Assembly (NCBI RefSeq): GCF_017741935.1
Contig: NZ_JAGHMH010000014.1
Location: 62,001-126,000, forward strand
DNA: 64,000 nucleotides
Origin: Rhizobium sp. 16-449-1b
GTDB taxonomy: Bacteria; Pseudomonadota; Alphaproteobacteria; Rhizobiales; Rhizobiaceae
Direction of reading: 5' to 3'
Numbering within the stretch: the first letter of the stretch is position 1; the number at the start of each line of letters is the position of its first letter. This document shows positions 56,176 to 64,000 of the stretch, piece after piece. Under the pieces are notes generated by a model that saw nothing but the letters and a program-made list of their open reading frames with translations, was not told the DNA's origin and searched no databases. The translations under genes and the position numbers were made by a program.

Positions 56176-56197
56176 AAAAGCCGGCGAGGACGCCGGC
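56175..56197 (-). terminator. Terminator of cpdR
   Basis: On the minus strand the seven-base stem GCCGGCG/CGCCGGC with a four-base loop is followed by five T. It ends 25 bases beyond the cpdR stop and abuts the opposing gene's stop. Confidence 0.75.
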
Positions 56198-56221
56198 CTT
56201 GAATGGCATTACCGAGCTATC

Positions 56222-56581
56222 TCAGGCAGCCAGAGCGCGCGCGACCGCCTTGCGGATATCGGGAAGCGCAAACGGCTTCGACACGACATCGACGATCTTT
56301 TCGGCGAGGTCATCGGCGCGTTCACGCTGTTCGGCATAGCCGGTCATCAACAGGATCTTTAGCGCCGGAAAGGCCGACTTCGCCTGGTGTGCAAGCTCGA
56401 TGCCGTCCATTACGGGCATGCGGATATCCGACAGCAGCAGGTCGTAGCCGCCGATGTTGAGCTTCTCCAGCCCTTCCGCACCGTCAGCCGCTTCTTCGGT
56501 CTCATGACCGTCGAGGCGCAAAGCGCGGGCTACGAAAGAACGCAGGGAATCTTCGTCTTCCGTAATCAGAATTCTTGCCAT
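56222..56581 (-). CDS. cpdR: Single-domain response regulator CpdR
   Basis: CpdR links the cell-cycle phosphorelay (CckA/ChpT) to ClpXP proteolysis; unphosphorylated CpdR delivers CtrA-pathway proteins for degradation. The 119-residue protein is a lone receiver domain: acidic pocket ILITEDEDSLRSFV, phospho-acceptor Asp52 in LLLSDIRMPVMDGIEL, the Thr in LMTGYAEQR, and Lys in VVSKPFALPDIRKAV. There is no output domain. MARILITEDED at 56581 is the family start. It is encoded alone, with a terminator. Confidence 0.93.
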   Translation of the reverse strand: MARILITEDEDSLRSFVARALRLDGHETEEAADGAEGLEKLNIGGYDLLLSDIRMPVMDGIELAHQAKSAFPALKILLMTGYAEQRERADDLAEKIVDVVSKPFALPDIRKAVARALAA

Positions 56582-56714
56582 GGTGTGCATTGCTCCGTTT
56601 CATGCCCTACCCGCAAATCACACGACTTTCCTTTGCGAGTGGTAAACGGCCGAAGGCAATGATCCGGGCGATGGACGGGATGGTTAACAACCCGTCTTGA
56701 AATGAGGCATCCAA

Positions 56715-56759
56715 GCATGTCGCGCAAAAGTGTGCAGCGGCTTTGCGGCAACGACATGC
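56715..56759. repeat. 45-bp GCATGTC palindromic intergenic repeat, copy 1
   Basis: GCATGTCG...CGACATGC is an inverted repeat with a GCAAAAGTGTG centre. It shares the same 45-base length and most positions with the copy at 57388-57432. Such elements are frequent between genes in Rhizobium. It lies between cpdR and hpt. Confidence 0.8.
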
Positions 56760-56777
56760 GACAAGAAAAAGAGGTGA

Positions 56778-57320
56778 CTACGCGTCGCCCGTCACCACGC
56801 CGACGAAGGGGAGCTCGCGGAAGGCATAGGCCACGTCCATGCCGTAGCCGACGACGAAATAGTCGGGGCATTCGAAGCCGACATAATCCGCTTCCAGCTT
56901 TTCCTTGCGCTTCACGCTCTTGTCGAGCAGCACGGCGATGGTGACATTGCGGGCGCCGCGCTCATAGAGCAGTTCCTTGGCGAACTTCAGCGTGCGGCCG
57001 GATTCGAGAATGTCGTCGATCAGGAGAACGTCGCGGTCCTTCACCTCGCTGTCGATATCCTTGACGATCCGCACACCCTGCGAGACCGTGCCGGTGCCGT
57101 AGCTCGACAGCGTGATGAACTCGACCTCGGGCGCAAGCCCGCTGTCATGCAGCGCGCGGATGAGGTCGGCCGCGAAAATGAACGAGCCCTTGAGGACGGC
57201 GATGACGAGCAGGTCCTTGGTCGGTCCCTTGGCGATCTCCCGGGCGATGGCATGATTGCGCTCGGCAATCATCTCGGCCGTGAAAAGAGGATCGATATTC
57301 TTACCGCGCACCACAGGCAT
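56778..57320 (-). CDS. hpt: Hypoxanthine phosphoribosyltransferase
   Basis: A purine salvage enzyme making IMP or GMP from hypoxanthine or guanine and PRPP. The 180-residue protein shows LLVIAVLKGSFIFAADLIRA, the PRPP loop DRDVLLIDDILESGRTLKFA, and the base-binding ADYVGFECPDYFVVGYGMD. The start MPVVRGKNIDPLFTAEM at 57320 has GGGAG about ten bases upstream. It is flanked by two GCATGTC palindromes, one on each side. Confidence 0.95.
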   Translation of the reverse strand: MPVVRGKNIDPLFTAEMIAERNHAIAREIAKGPTKDLLVIAVLKGSFIFAADLIRALHDSGLAPEVEFITLSSYGTGTVSQGVRIVKDIDSEVKDRDVLLIDDILESGRTLKFAKELLYERGARNVTIAVLLDKSVKRKEKLEADYVGFECPDYFVVGYGMDVAYAFRELPFVGVVTGDA

Positions 57321-57387
57321 GAAGGCTTGCTCCCTGAAAACAAGCACAAGCCGTTAGCACAAACCGCGCGGCGAAACACCCCATAAA

Positions 57388-57432
57388 GCATGTCGCGCAA
57401 AAGTGTGACGCGGTTTTGCGCTGCTGACATGC
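57388..57432. repeat. 45-bp GCATGTC palindromic intergenic repeat, copy 2
   Basis: GCATGTCG...TGACATGC with centre GCAAAAGTGTGACGCGGTTTTGC. The inner GCAAAA and TTTTGC also pair, so the whole forms one extended hairpin. It lies upstream of hpt and is followed within 15 bases by a second palindrome. Confidence 0.8.
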
Positions 57433-57446
57433 GCTAGAACAGAGAT

Positions 57447-57490
57447 CTAAAGCGTGAAGAGCGAATCCGTAGGATCGCGACACGCTTTAG
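57447..57490. repeat. Second palindrome adjoining copy 2, overlapping a stop codon
   Basis: Perfect ten-base arms, CTAAAGCGTG (57447-57456) and CACGCTTTAG (57481-57490), are separated by 24 bases. The right arm contains the stop codon of the minus-strand membrane-protein gene (57487-57489). Together with the 45-bp unit it looks like a composite element. Confidence 0.7.
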
Positions 57491-58146
57491 GGCATAAAGG
57501 AGAGCCGAACCTCGGGCGTTTTTCCACCGGGATACTGTATCCTGGAGGAGAAGCCGCGGCTCTGGCCGCCATAGATCACGTCGGCGGGCGCATTGATCAC
57601 CACGCTGGCGACCAGTTTTTCGTCGGCGTAGAGGTTGGCACGGATCGGCCGCACCATCTGCGTCGTGCCGCTGACATTGTCGATGATGCCGTTGATGAGA
57701 AGCACCCGCATGCCATTGGCATCGCGCGGCGTCGCCGTCACATGGGTGAAATGCAGCGGATCGGTATCGACAGCCGCATTGGACGCAGAAAGACCGGAGA
57801 ACCCGCCGGAGAGGCCGAAGACGAGCACGCAGAGCGCCACGACAAGCACGGAGAAATGCTTGAGCGAGGCCTGCTGCAGCCAGGCCTCGGCGGCCTGAAC
57901 GAAGGATGGCGCCTGAACCGGCGCTGCTCGCTCTGTACGCGGCGACGGACGAGCGCCAGCACTGCGGCTGTTGTCGTTGAAACTGCGGCCCGTAAAGTCA
58001 GGCGCGCGCTGCTTGCCGATGACCACGAACTCGGCGTCGGCGATATCGGCGGGACGGCTTTGCCGGTGCTCGCGCTTCACGGTATCAGGCGGCAGGAAAT
58101 CATAGGCCCGCCCGGGTGCCTGGCGCTTGAACGAGGAGGATGTCAT
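57487..58146 (-). CDS. Single-span membrane protein divergent from ftsE
   Basis: A 219-residue protein with a long Arg/Pro-rich cytoplasmic N-terminus, one membrane helix (FSVLVVALCVLVFGLSGGFS, about residues 107-126) and a periplasmic beta-rich domain (HVTATPRDANGMRVLLING, VRPIRANLYADEKLVASVVI). The last part resembles DUF3426-type domains, which in rhizobia follow a zinc-ribbon; no Cys-rich ribbon is present here. GGAAAGGCGG precedes the ATG at 58146. It is divergent from ftsEX by 205 bases. Its role is unknown. Confidence 0.7.
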   Translation of the reverse strand: MTSSSFKRQAPGRAYDFLPPDTVKREHRQSRPADIADAEFVVIGKQRAPDFTGRSFNDNSRSAGARPSPRTERAAPVQAPSFVQAAEAWLQQASLKHFSVLVVALCVLVFGLSGGFSGLSASNAAVDTDPLHFTHVTATPRDANGMRVLLINGIIDNVSGTTQMVRPIRANLYADEKLVASVVINAPADVIYGGQSRGFSSRIQYPGGKTPEVRLSFMP

Positions 58147-58351
58147 GACGACCGCCTTTCCGGTATCCACTGCTTTCACGCCCAACCTTGGAGGCGGGCA
58201 TTGAAACGAATCCTCTCTACTCGTAAATTTTATTGGTTAATGCTTCGCAAATGCCGCCATCAAACAGGCGTCTTTCCGGCGAAATTTACCCGTTGTTAAC
58301 GGATCTGGTTAACAAGTCATGCGGTGAAACAACAAGAAACTGAGCGGCCCG

Positions 58352-59011
58352 TTGATCCACTTCGAGAATGTCGGTTTGCGCTATGGAATGGGACCGGAAA
58401 TCCTCCGGGACCTGACCTTCGACATCCCGAAGAAATCCTTCCAGTTCCTGACCGGCCCCTCCGGCGCCGGCAAGACCACGCTGCTTCGGCTTCTGTTTCT
58501 TTCGTTGCAGCCGACACGCGGGCTGATCCGCATGTTCGGGCGCGACATCACCGATATACCCCGCCCCGAGCTGCCGCTTCTGCGCCGCCGCGTCGGCATC
58601 ATCTTCCAGGAATTCCGCCTGCTCGATCATCTCACCACCTATGAGAACGTGGCGCTGCCGCTGCGCGTGCGCGGCAAGGATGAGAGCTCCTACAAGACCG
58701 ACGTGCTGGAACTCCTGAAATGGGTCGGCCTCGGCGAGCGCATCAACGTGCTGCCGCCGGTGCTCTCGGGCGGCGAGAAGCAGCGCGCCGCGATTGCCCG
58801 CGCCCTCATCGACCGGCCCGAAATCCTGCTCGCCGACGAGCCGACCGCCAACGTCGATCCGCCGATGGCCCGCCGCCTGCTGAACCTTTTCCTCGAACTC
58901 AACCGCCTCGGAACCGCCGTCGTGATCGCCACCCACGATCTGACGCTGATGGACCAGGTGGACGCCCGCCGGATGATCCTCTCGGAAGGGCACCTCGACA
59001 TCCATGACTGA
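58352..59011 (+). CDS. ftsE: Cell division ATP-binding protein FtsE
   Basis: FtsE powers the FtsEX complex that controls septal peptidoglycan hydrolases. The 219-residue ABC ATPase has Walker A TGPSGAGKTTLLRL (near residue 35), signature LSGGEKQRAAIARAL, Walker B ILLADEPTANVDP and the H-loop IATHDLTLM. The TTG at 58352 gives the standard MIHFENVGLRYG opening. It overlaps ftsX by eight bases, so the two are coupled. The GH25 muramidase and FtsEX are not adjacent. Confidence 0.95.
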   Translation: MIHFENVGLRYGMGPEILRDLTFDIPKKSFQFLTGPSGAGKTTLLRLLFLSLQPTRGLIRMFGRDITDIPRPELPLLRRRVGIIFQEFRLLDHLTTYENVALPLRVRGKDESSYKTDVLELLKWVGLGERINVLPPVLSGGEKQRAAIARALIDRPEILLADEPTANVDPPMARRLLNLFLELNRLGTAVVIATHDLTLMDQVDARRMILSEGHLDIHD

Positions 59012-60014
59012 GCCAACCGCCCGCCCCGCAGCGCCAGCAGCCTCCAAGGGTCAGAAACGCCCGGAGATGAAGGTGCGCCCGACCGCGCCGATCCTGCCAT
59101 CCGCCAATATCCAGGGCAACGCGCTGATGGTCGTGATCGCGATCATGGCCTTTCTCGCCTGCCTGACGCTCGGCGGCGTCTCGATGGTGCGCTCGACGGC
59201 CGCAAGCTGGGAAAGCCAGATCTCCCGCGAGATCACCATCCAGATCAAGCCCGACGACGGGCTGGACATGGACAAGGCGCTGAATGACGCCCGCCGCATC
59301 GCGCTTACCTTCGTCGGCACCAAGGATGGCCAGATCGTCGACGAGGCCGCCACGGCACGCCTGCTCGAACCCTGGCTCGGCACCGGCCTCGACATCAAGG
59401 AACTGCCCGTTCCCCGCCTCGTCATCATTACCATCGACGAGAGCAACCCGCCCGATTTCGATGCGATGCGCGCCATGCTGAAGGAGAGCATTCCGCAATC
59501 CTCGCTCGACGATCACCGCACCTGGGTCGACCGCCTGGTCTCGATGGCGCATACGACGGTTATGATCGGCACCGGCGTGCTGCTGCTGGTCTTCTCCGCC
59601 ATGGTACTGACCGTCGTCTTCGCCACCCGTGGCGCATTGTCCGGCAACAGGCACATCGTCGAAGTCCTGCACTTCGTCGGCGCCGAGAGCTCCTTCGTCG
59701 CCAACGAGTTTCAGAAGCATTTCCTGAAGATCAGCCTCAAGGGCTCGGCGGTCGGCTCAGCACTTGCCGCCCTCTTCTTCATGAGCGCCGGCTTTTTGCA
59801 GAGCCGCACGCTCGCCACACCGCAGACCGACCAGGCGACAGCGCTGTTCGGCACCTTCTCGGTCGGCGCGCTCGGCTATGCCGGCATCTTCGCGACGATG
59901 ATCGTCATCGCCCTCCTGACCACCTTCACTGCCCGGCTAACGGTCATGCGCACCATCTACGAAATCGACACGCTGCGCTCCGATCCCACCCGCGCCGACG
60001 GCCTTCCGAATTAA
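59004..60014 (+). CDS. ftsX: Cell division protein FtsX
   Basis: The membrane partner of FtsE. The 336-residue protein has four predicted helices: NALMVVIAIMAFLACLTLGG (near 40), MIGTGVLLLVFSAMVLTVVF (near 190), and two near 245-265 and 290-312. A large extracytoplasmic domain (about 62-180) sits after helix one and would contact hydrolase activators. The loop GNRHIVEVLHFVGAESSFVA is typical of FtsX. The cytoplasmic N-terminus is Pro/Ala-rich. The start overlaps ftsE. Confidence 0.94.
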   Translation: MTEPTARPAAPAASKGQKRPEMKVRPTAPILPSANIQGNALMVVIAIMAFLACLTLGGVSMVRSTAASWESQISREITIQIKPDDGLDMDKALNDARRIALTFVGTKDGQIVDEAATARLLEPWLGTGLDIKELPVPRLVIITIDESNPPDFDAMRAMLKESIPQSSLDDHRTWVDRLVSMAHTTVMIGTGVLLLVFSAMVLTVVFATRGALSGNRHIVEVLHFVGAESSFVANEFQKHFLKISLKGSAVGSALAALFFMSAGFLQSRTLATPQTDQATALFGTFSVGALGYAGIFATMIVIALLTTFTARLTVMRTIYEIDTLRSDPTRADGLPN

Positions 60015-60082
60015 GATTACGGGCTGCATTTTGCCATGAAAGCGTCTGTTCGCCGCCCTAATCTGCGTATATTTTTTGATTC

Positions 60083-60793
60083 ATGAGCATGAGCCGCATG
60101 TCGCACGACCCGATTCGCCCGAAAACGGAGCTTTCCCGCTCCGAGAGCGAGCCCGCGCGCCGTGGCCCCGTGCGCCGCATGCTGCGCTGGGGCGGCGTTG
60201 CCTTCGTGCTCGCTATCGCCCTGGTTTTCGGCGGCTTTCTGTTCTTCGCGGATTCGGTCACGACCCTGAAGCCGCCGCTCGATCCGCATGCGGACGCCAT
60301 CGTCGTCTTGACCGGCGGCTACCAGCGCATAGACCAGGCCGTGGAACTCCTGCAGAAGGGCGCCGGCAAGCGCCTGTTGATCTCCGGCGTCCACCCGACC
60401 ACCACCCGCAACCAGATCCGCAAGATGACGCAGGCAGCGCCCGATCTCTTCGATTGCTGCGTCGACATCGGCTACGACGCGCTCGACACGATCGGCAATG
60501 CCGAGGAAGCGACCAACTGGATCCACGCCAAGGGTTACAAGAGCGTGTTGATCGTCACCAACAACTACCACATGCCCCGCAGCCTCGCCGAGCTCGCCTA
60601 TGTCGATCCCGAAACCCAGTTCGTGCCCTATCCCGTGGTCAACACCGATCTGAAGAACAGCAACTGGTTCACCGATCCCAACGCCATGCGCGTCATGCTG
60701 GCCGAATACGGCAAGCTGCTCTTTGCCGGCGCCCGCAACCTGACCGGCCTCTTCCGCCATCCTGGCCTGCGCTCCGCCGAAGGCGATACCTGA
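60083..60793 (+). CDS. YdcF/SanA-like DUF218 family protein
   Basis: A 236-residue protein with an Arg-rich cytoplasmic N-terminus, one membrane helix (GGVAFVLAIALVFGGFLFFA, near 37-56), and a DUF218 domain: ADAIVVLTGGYQRIDQAVEL, GKRLLISGVHPTTTRNQIR, and SVLIVTNNYHMPRSLAELAY. Family members are linked to envelope barrier function and SAM-like binding, but the biochemical role is not settled. It is 68 bases after ftsX and 84 bases before plsC, all codirectional. Confidence 0.9.
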   Translation: MSMSRMSHDPIRPKTELSRSESEPARRGPVRRMLRWGGVAFVLAIALVFGGFLFFADSVTTLKPPLDPHADAIVVLTGGYQRIDQAVELLQKGAGKRLLISGVHPTTTRNQIRKMTQAAPDLFDCCVDIGYDALDTIGNAEEATNWIHAKGYKSVLIVTNNYHMPRSLAELAYVDPETQFVPYPVVNTDLKNSNWFTDPNAMRVMLAEYGKLLFAGARNLTGLFRHPGLRSAEGDT

Positions 60794-60877
60794 GCCGATC
60801 AGCGCTTTTTATGGCGGAGAATATCGTGTAGGACGGCTGTGCCGCCCGTCTGGCGGATCTAGGCCTCGGGAAACTTC

Positions 60878-61678
60878 ATGATCGCCCTGCGTTCCGTTCT
60901 CTTCAACACGATCTTCTACGCCAATCTCATTCTGCGAATGATCGTGTTCTCGCCCTATTACTTCCTGGCGCCGCGCCGGAGCGCCTATCGCATCCCGAAA
61001 AACTGGGCGCTCTCCAATCACTGGCTGATGGAAAAGATCGTCGGCACCACCTTCGAGATCGAAGGCCTGGAGAACCTGCCCGAGGGCGGCTATATCCTCG
61101 CTCCCAAGCACCAGTCCTTCTGGGACACTTATGCGCTGCTCCCCTGGCTGAAAGATCCGGTCTATATCCTGAAGCGCGAACTCATGTGGATCCCGCTCTT
61201 CGGCTGGTACGCCAAGAAGCAGCGCATGATCCCGATCAATCGCGGCGCCCGCGGCAAGGTCATGGTCGAGGCGCTGCGCCGCACCAAGGAAGAGCTCGCC
61301 ACCGGCCGCCAGCTGATCATCTATCCCGAGGGCACCCGCCGTCCGCCAGGCGCCGAGCCGGTCTACAAATACGGCATCGCCCGCATGTATCGCGACCTGC
61401 AGCTGCCTGTCGTTCCTGTCGCCATGCAGCCCGGTCTCTTCTGGCCACGCCGCTCGACCATGCGCTATCCCGGCCACTACAAGGTCCGTATCCTGAAGCC
61501 GATCGAGCCCGGTATGGACCCGGACGCCTTCTTCGCCCATCTGATCGAGGTGACAGAGCGCGCCAGCGACGAAATCCTGATGGGCGACGCCGCGCGCAAC
61601 CCAAACCTGCCGCTGCCGCCCACGGCACTCCAGCGCCTGGAAGAACTGCGCAAGGAGAACGCGGCGACGGCCGGCTAA
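60878..61678 (+). CDS. plsC: 1-acyl-sn-glycerol-3-phosphate acyltransferase
   Basis: PlsC adds the second acyl chain to make phosphatidic acid at the inner membrane. The 266-residue protein has the catalytic H-x4-D block LAPKHQSFWDTYALLPWLK, the acceptor-binding FGWYAKKQRMIPINRG, and LIIYPEGTRRPPG, then VPVAMQPGLFWPRRS. A hydrophobic N-terminal segment anchors it. It follows ydcF downstream of ftsEX, a conserved rhizobial order. Confidence 0.94.
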   Translation: MIALRSVLFNTIFYANLILRMIVFSPYYFLAPRRSAYRIPKNWALSNHWLMEKIVGTTFEIEGLENLPEGGYILAPKHQSFWDTYALLPWLKDPVYILKRELMWIPLFGWYAKKQRMIPINRGARGKVMVEALRRTKEELATGRQLIIYPEGTRRPPGAEPVYKYGIARMYRDLQLPVVPVAMQPGLFWPRRSTMRYPGHYKVRILKPIEPGMDPDAFFAHLIEVTERASDEILMGDAARNPNLPLPPTALQRLEELRKENAATAG

Positions 61679-61705
61679 GGCGCGCAGTGCCTTGGCCTAC
61701 TCAGT

Positions 61706-62236
61706 TCAAGCCGCCCGCAGCCGCTCCACCTCGTCGACTACGTCTTCCAGCCAGTGGTCGCGAATGCCCATCTCTTTGAGATGCGCCAGCGTGTTGAAGA
61801 CATAGGCGTCGTTCGGTCCCGATTTCCCCTGCGCCTGATGCACGATGCGCGCCGCCGCCATCGTATCCAGCGAACCGGCATATTGCGTGTGGTCGCGGTC
61901 GACGACATAGGCGACGCCCTTGACCCCGCGCCCGCCTGCAAGCTGCAGCGGAACCTGACGCTCCAGATAAACGTTGGTCACCAGTTCGCGTTCTCTGAGA
62001 TAGCCGATGACTTCGTCCCAATCCTCACCCGCGACGCGAAACGCCATGCCGCGGCATGATCCCCCGCGATCGAGCCCCAACACCAGCCCCGGATTTTGCT
62101 CGGTGCCCCGATGCACCCACGAGCGAACGCAGAGAGATCGCCGATAGCCATGAATAAGCGCTTGTGACCGTTCAACAAACGCGAAGCCCGGATTCCACAT
62201 CAGCGATCCGTAGCCAAACACCCAAAATTCGTCCAT
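61706..62236 (-). CDS. Gamma-glutamylcyclotransferase (ChaC-like, glutathione-specific)
   Basis: The family breaks glutathione to 5-oxoproline and Cys-Gly. The 176-residue protein shows the opening FWVFGYGSLMWNPGF, the sugar-like binding loop GYRRSLCVRSWVHRGTEQNP, and the catalytic Glu within YLRERELVTNVYLERQVPL. It lies tail to tail with plsC (27 bases) and divergent from a DUF2125 gene. Length and motifs fit bacterial ChaC. Confidence 0.93.
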   Translation of the reverse strand: MDEFWVFGYGSLMWNPGFAFVERSQALIHGYRRSLCVRSWVHRGTEQNPGLVLGLDRGGSCRGMAFRVAGEDWDEVIGYLRERELVTNVYLERQVPLQLAGGRGVKGVAYVVDRDHTQYAGSLDTMAAARIVHQAQGKSGPNDAYVFNTLAHLKEMGIRDHWLEDVVDEVERLRAA

Positions 62237-62287
62237 ATCCCAAGCCAGACCGAGATTCTAATTTGCGGACAACCATTGGAGAACATC

Positions 62288-63289
62288 ATGGCAGCGTCAA
62301 GCCAATCTCGTAGCGGCAGGAAATTCTGGTTGCTGGGGGCAGGCATCGTTCTCGTGGTCGCACTCTATACCGGCGGCTGGTTCTACGCCGCCTCGACGCT
62401 GAAGAGCACCGTTCTGACGGCGATCGGCCCCGGCAACAAGGCCGGCGTATCAGGCGAATGCACCGATATCGACTTCCGCGGCTTCCCCTTCCGCATCGGC
62501 CTCTTCTGCTCGAAGGTGGATGTCGATGACAACGTCAACGGCGTATCGGCAAGCTTCGGCGCCCTGCGCTCGGCAGCCCAGGTTTACGCCCCCGGCCATA
62601 TCGTCTGGGAACTTGATTCGCCCGCCGAGATCCGCACCGCGCACGGCCTGTCCGTCAACGCCGAGTGGACGAACCTGCAGTCGAGCCTCGTCACCAAGCT
62701 GAAGGGCATAGACCACTCCTCGACCATAATCGACGGCCTGAAGGCGACCGCCGTCTCCTCCGCCACCGGCCAGACCATCAACTTCGATGCCGCCCATACC
62801 GAGCTGCACCTGCGCCAAAACGGCGCCGATCTCGACGGCGCGATCTCGCTGACCGACGCGCAGACGGTGATCAAGGATTGGCCGCAGGTCTTCCCGAAGC
62901 TCTCGACCAGCGCCGACGTGACACTTCAGGGCAAGGCCGGCATGATTGATGGCAGTGACAGCAAGGGCCTCTACGGCGCCAGCGGCGAGCTCCGCAAGGC
63001 GGTGGCGGACATGGGCAACGGGAAGGTCATGACGCTGTCAGGCCCCTTCTCCTTCGACGAGGAGGGCTATCTCACCGCCCAGTTCAAGCTGCAGATCGAG
63101 GATGTGAACGCCTGGCGCGACAGCATCAAGCAGGGCTTCCCCGATATCGCCAAGACGGTCGACACCGCCGCCAAGCTCCTGAAGGCCATGGCCGGCGGCG
63201 GCGGAACCGTCTCCGTCGACCTCGTCGTCCAGCGCGGCAACGCCACCGTCAGCGGCTTCATCCCGTTGGGTCAGATCCCGCCGATTTGA
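62288..63289 (+). CDS. DUF2125 domain-containing membrane-anchored protein
   Basis: A 333-residue protein with an N-terminal anchor or signal helix (FWLLGAGIVLVVALYTGGWF) and a beta-rich periplasmic body of DUF2125: GVSGECTDIDFRGFPFRIGL, FCSKVDVDDNVNG, HIVWELDSPAEI and LSGPFSFDEEGYLTAQFKL. The function is unknown; the fold recalls other AsmA-like lipid-binding envelope proteins, though that is a guess. GGAG lies eight bases before the ATG at 62288. It ends 32 bases from the converging tyrosine gene. Confidence 0.85.
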   Translation: MAASSQSRSGRKFWLLGAGIVLVVALYTGGWFYAASTLKSTVLTAIGPGNKAGVSGECTDIDFRGFPFRIGLFCSKVDVDDNVNGVSASFGALRSAAQVYAPGHIVWELDSPAEIRTAHGLSVNAEWTNLQSSLVTKLKGIDHSSTIIDGLKATAVSSATGQTINFDAAHTELHLRQNGADLDGAISLTDAQTVIKDWPQVFPKLSTSADVTLQGKAGMIDGSDSKGLYGASGELRKAVADMGNGKVMTLSGPFSFDEEGYLTAQFKLQIEDVNAWRDSIKQGFPDIAKTVDTAAKLLKAMAGGGGTVSVDLVVQRGNATVSGFIPLGQIPPI

Positions 63290-63321
63290 GGTTTATGCTG
63301 GGGCGCGTGGCGCCGCCCCAG

Positions 63322-64000
63322 TTACCCCTTCTTATCAAGCGTATGCGGCCGCCCGAAGTCCGGCGCGTCGACATCCTGGCCGGCCTCGATGATCGAGCGG
63401 CGGATGGCGCGGGTGCGGGTGAAGAGGTCGAAGATCTTGTCGCCCTCGCCCCAGCGGATCGCCCGCTGCAGATAGGCGAGGTCTTCGGAAAACCGCGCCA
63501 GCATCTCAAGGATCGCATCCTTGTTGTGCAGGCAGATATCGCGCCACATCGTCGGATCAGAGGCCGCCAGACGCGTGAAATCGCGGAAACCGGAGGCGGA
63601 ATACTTGATCACTTCCGATTCCGTCACGGTGCCGAGATCGTCGGCCGTACCAACGATGTTGTAGGCGATCAGGTGCGGCAGGTGCGAGACGATGGCGAGC
63701 ACCTTGTCGTGGTGCAGTGGGTCCATCACGTCGATCTTCGAGCCGAGCGTTTCCCAGAAGTGTCCGAGCGCCTTGAGCGCCGTCTCATCCGTCCCCTCAA
63801 GCGGCGTGAAGATGCACCAGCGGCCGGCAAACAGGCCGGGGAAGCCGGCATCCGGACCCGATTTCTCCGTACCCGCCAGCGGGTGGCCGGGAATGAAATG
63901 GACATTGCCGGGCATATGCGGCTGCATCTGCGCGATGACCGACGCCTTGGTCGAGCCGACATCGGTGACGATGGCGCCCGGCTTCAGGCTATCAGCGATC
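63322..64000 (-). CDS. tyrC: Prephenate/arogenate dehydrogenase, C-terminal part
   Basis: Only the last 226 or so residues are in the window; the gene continues past the right edge. Visible features are the end of the NAD-binding half (GAIVTDVGSTKASVIAQM) and the motif GNVHFIPGHPLAGTEKSGPD, with the active-site His, followed by the helical dimerisation domain (HHDKVLAIVSHLPHLIAYNI, SGFRDFTRLAASDPTMWRDI). The enzyme makes the tyrosine precursor from prephenate. There is no ACT domain at the end, so regulation by tyrosine must lie elsewhere if present. The alternative symbol is tyrA. Confidence 0.93.
   Translation of the reverse strand, partial: IADSLKPGAIVTDVGSTKASVIAQMQPHMPGNVHFIPGHPLAGTEKSGPDAGFPGLFAGRWCIFTPLEGTDETALKALGHFWETLGSKIDVMDPLHHDKVLAIVSHLPHLIAYNIVGTADDLGTVTESEVIKYSASGFRDFTRLAASDPTMWRDICLHNKDAILEMLARFSEDLAYLQRAIRWGEGDKIFDLFTRTRAIRRSIIEAGQDVDAPDFGRPHTLDKKG

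Overview
The window is a GC-rich chromosomal segment of an alphaproteobacterium, most likely a Rhizobium of the leguminosarum/etli type (family Rhizobiaceae). The evidence is gene order and content: prmC-prfA-ptsP-lysC, mutT-GNAT-argJ-ppiC-secA, tlpA/argH-lptM-lysA-TIGR02302, cpdR, hpt, and ftsEX-ydcF-plsC. Rhizobium-type intergenic palindromes add to this: a RIME-like element, a 45-bp GCATGTC palindrome and a TTCTCCCC palindrome. Almost everything is housekeeping, with a few small accessory insertions. There is one tRNA and no rRNA, insertion sequence, CRISPR array or prophage.

Layout. 1-4927 (minus strand): translation termination (prmC, prfA), the nitrogen-PTS enzyme I (ptsP) and aspartokinase (lysC). 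4928-11348: an envelope- and sensing-flavoured block between lysC and ubiG. It holds a GH25 muramidase-like lipoprotein, a small helical protein, a LecA-like (PA-IL) lectin-fold protein, a CHASE2-adenylate/guanylate cyclase, and a convergent secreted FecR-domain protein with a His/Asp/Gly-rich tail. 11349-16025: ubiG, two DUF proteins, a nitrilase-family amidase, grxC, comF and a BioC-like methyltransferase. 16047-16616: an orphan Flp-type pilin and a one-span membrane protein. 16740-23152: mutT, GNAT, argJ, parvulin and secA. 23299-27848: a C39-like peptidase, ddl, a polysaccharide flippase and a BioF2-type acyltransferase.

27849-29473 looks like an insertion between two convergent genes. 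It contains a RIME-like inverted repeat, about 200 nt of highly foldable non-coding DNA with competing helices, and a stand-alone Abi-family HEPN protein. 29474-35210: acyl-CoA synthetase, aldo/keto reductase, methyltransferase, and a divergent TetR/MFS pair with a perfect palindromic operator candidate. 35296-36762: tRNA-Leu(CAA) followed by an unrecognised two-gene cassette, one gene resembling DUF1828. 36981-45748: a cation/proton antiporter fused to a cyclic-nucleotide-binding domain, DedA-like protein, dsbB, HNH nuclease, AlkA-type glycosylase, gluQ, BrkB, SDR, HIG1, PduO and rhomboid.

45760-48702: etfBA behind a promoter overlapped by a LiuR-like inverted repeat, then 3-hydroxybutyryl-CoA dehydrogenase, which together form fatty- and amino-acid oxidation functions. 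48955-55597: tlpA, argH, lptM, lysA and a large TIGR02302 protein. 55687-64000: a small hypothetical protein, cpdR, hpt, a membrane protein divergent from ftsEX, ydcF, plsC, chaC, a DUF2125 protein and the 3' part of prephenate dehydrogenase.

The best leads for something new are the Abi/HEPN gene with its adjoining structured non-coding DNA, the two-gene cassette beside tRNA-Leu, and the lectin/CHASE2-cyclase/FecR block. All functional statements come from motif reading and memory of protein families; no database search was run.
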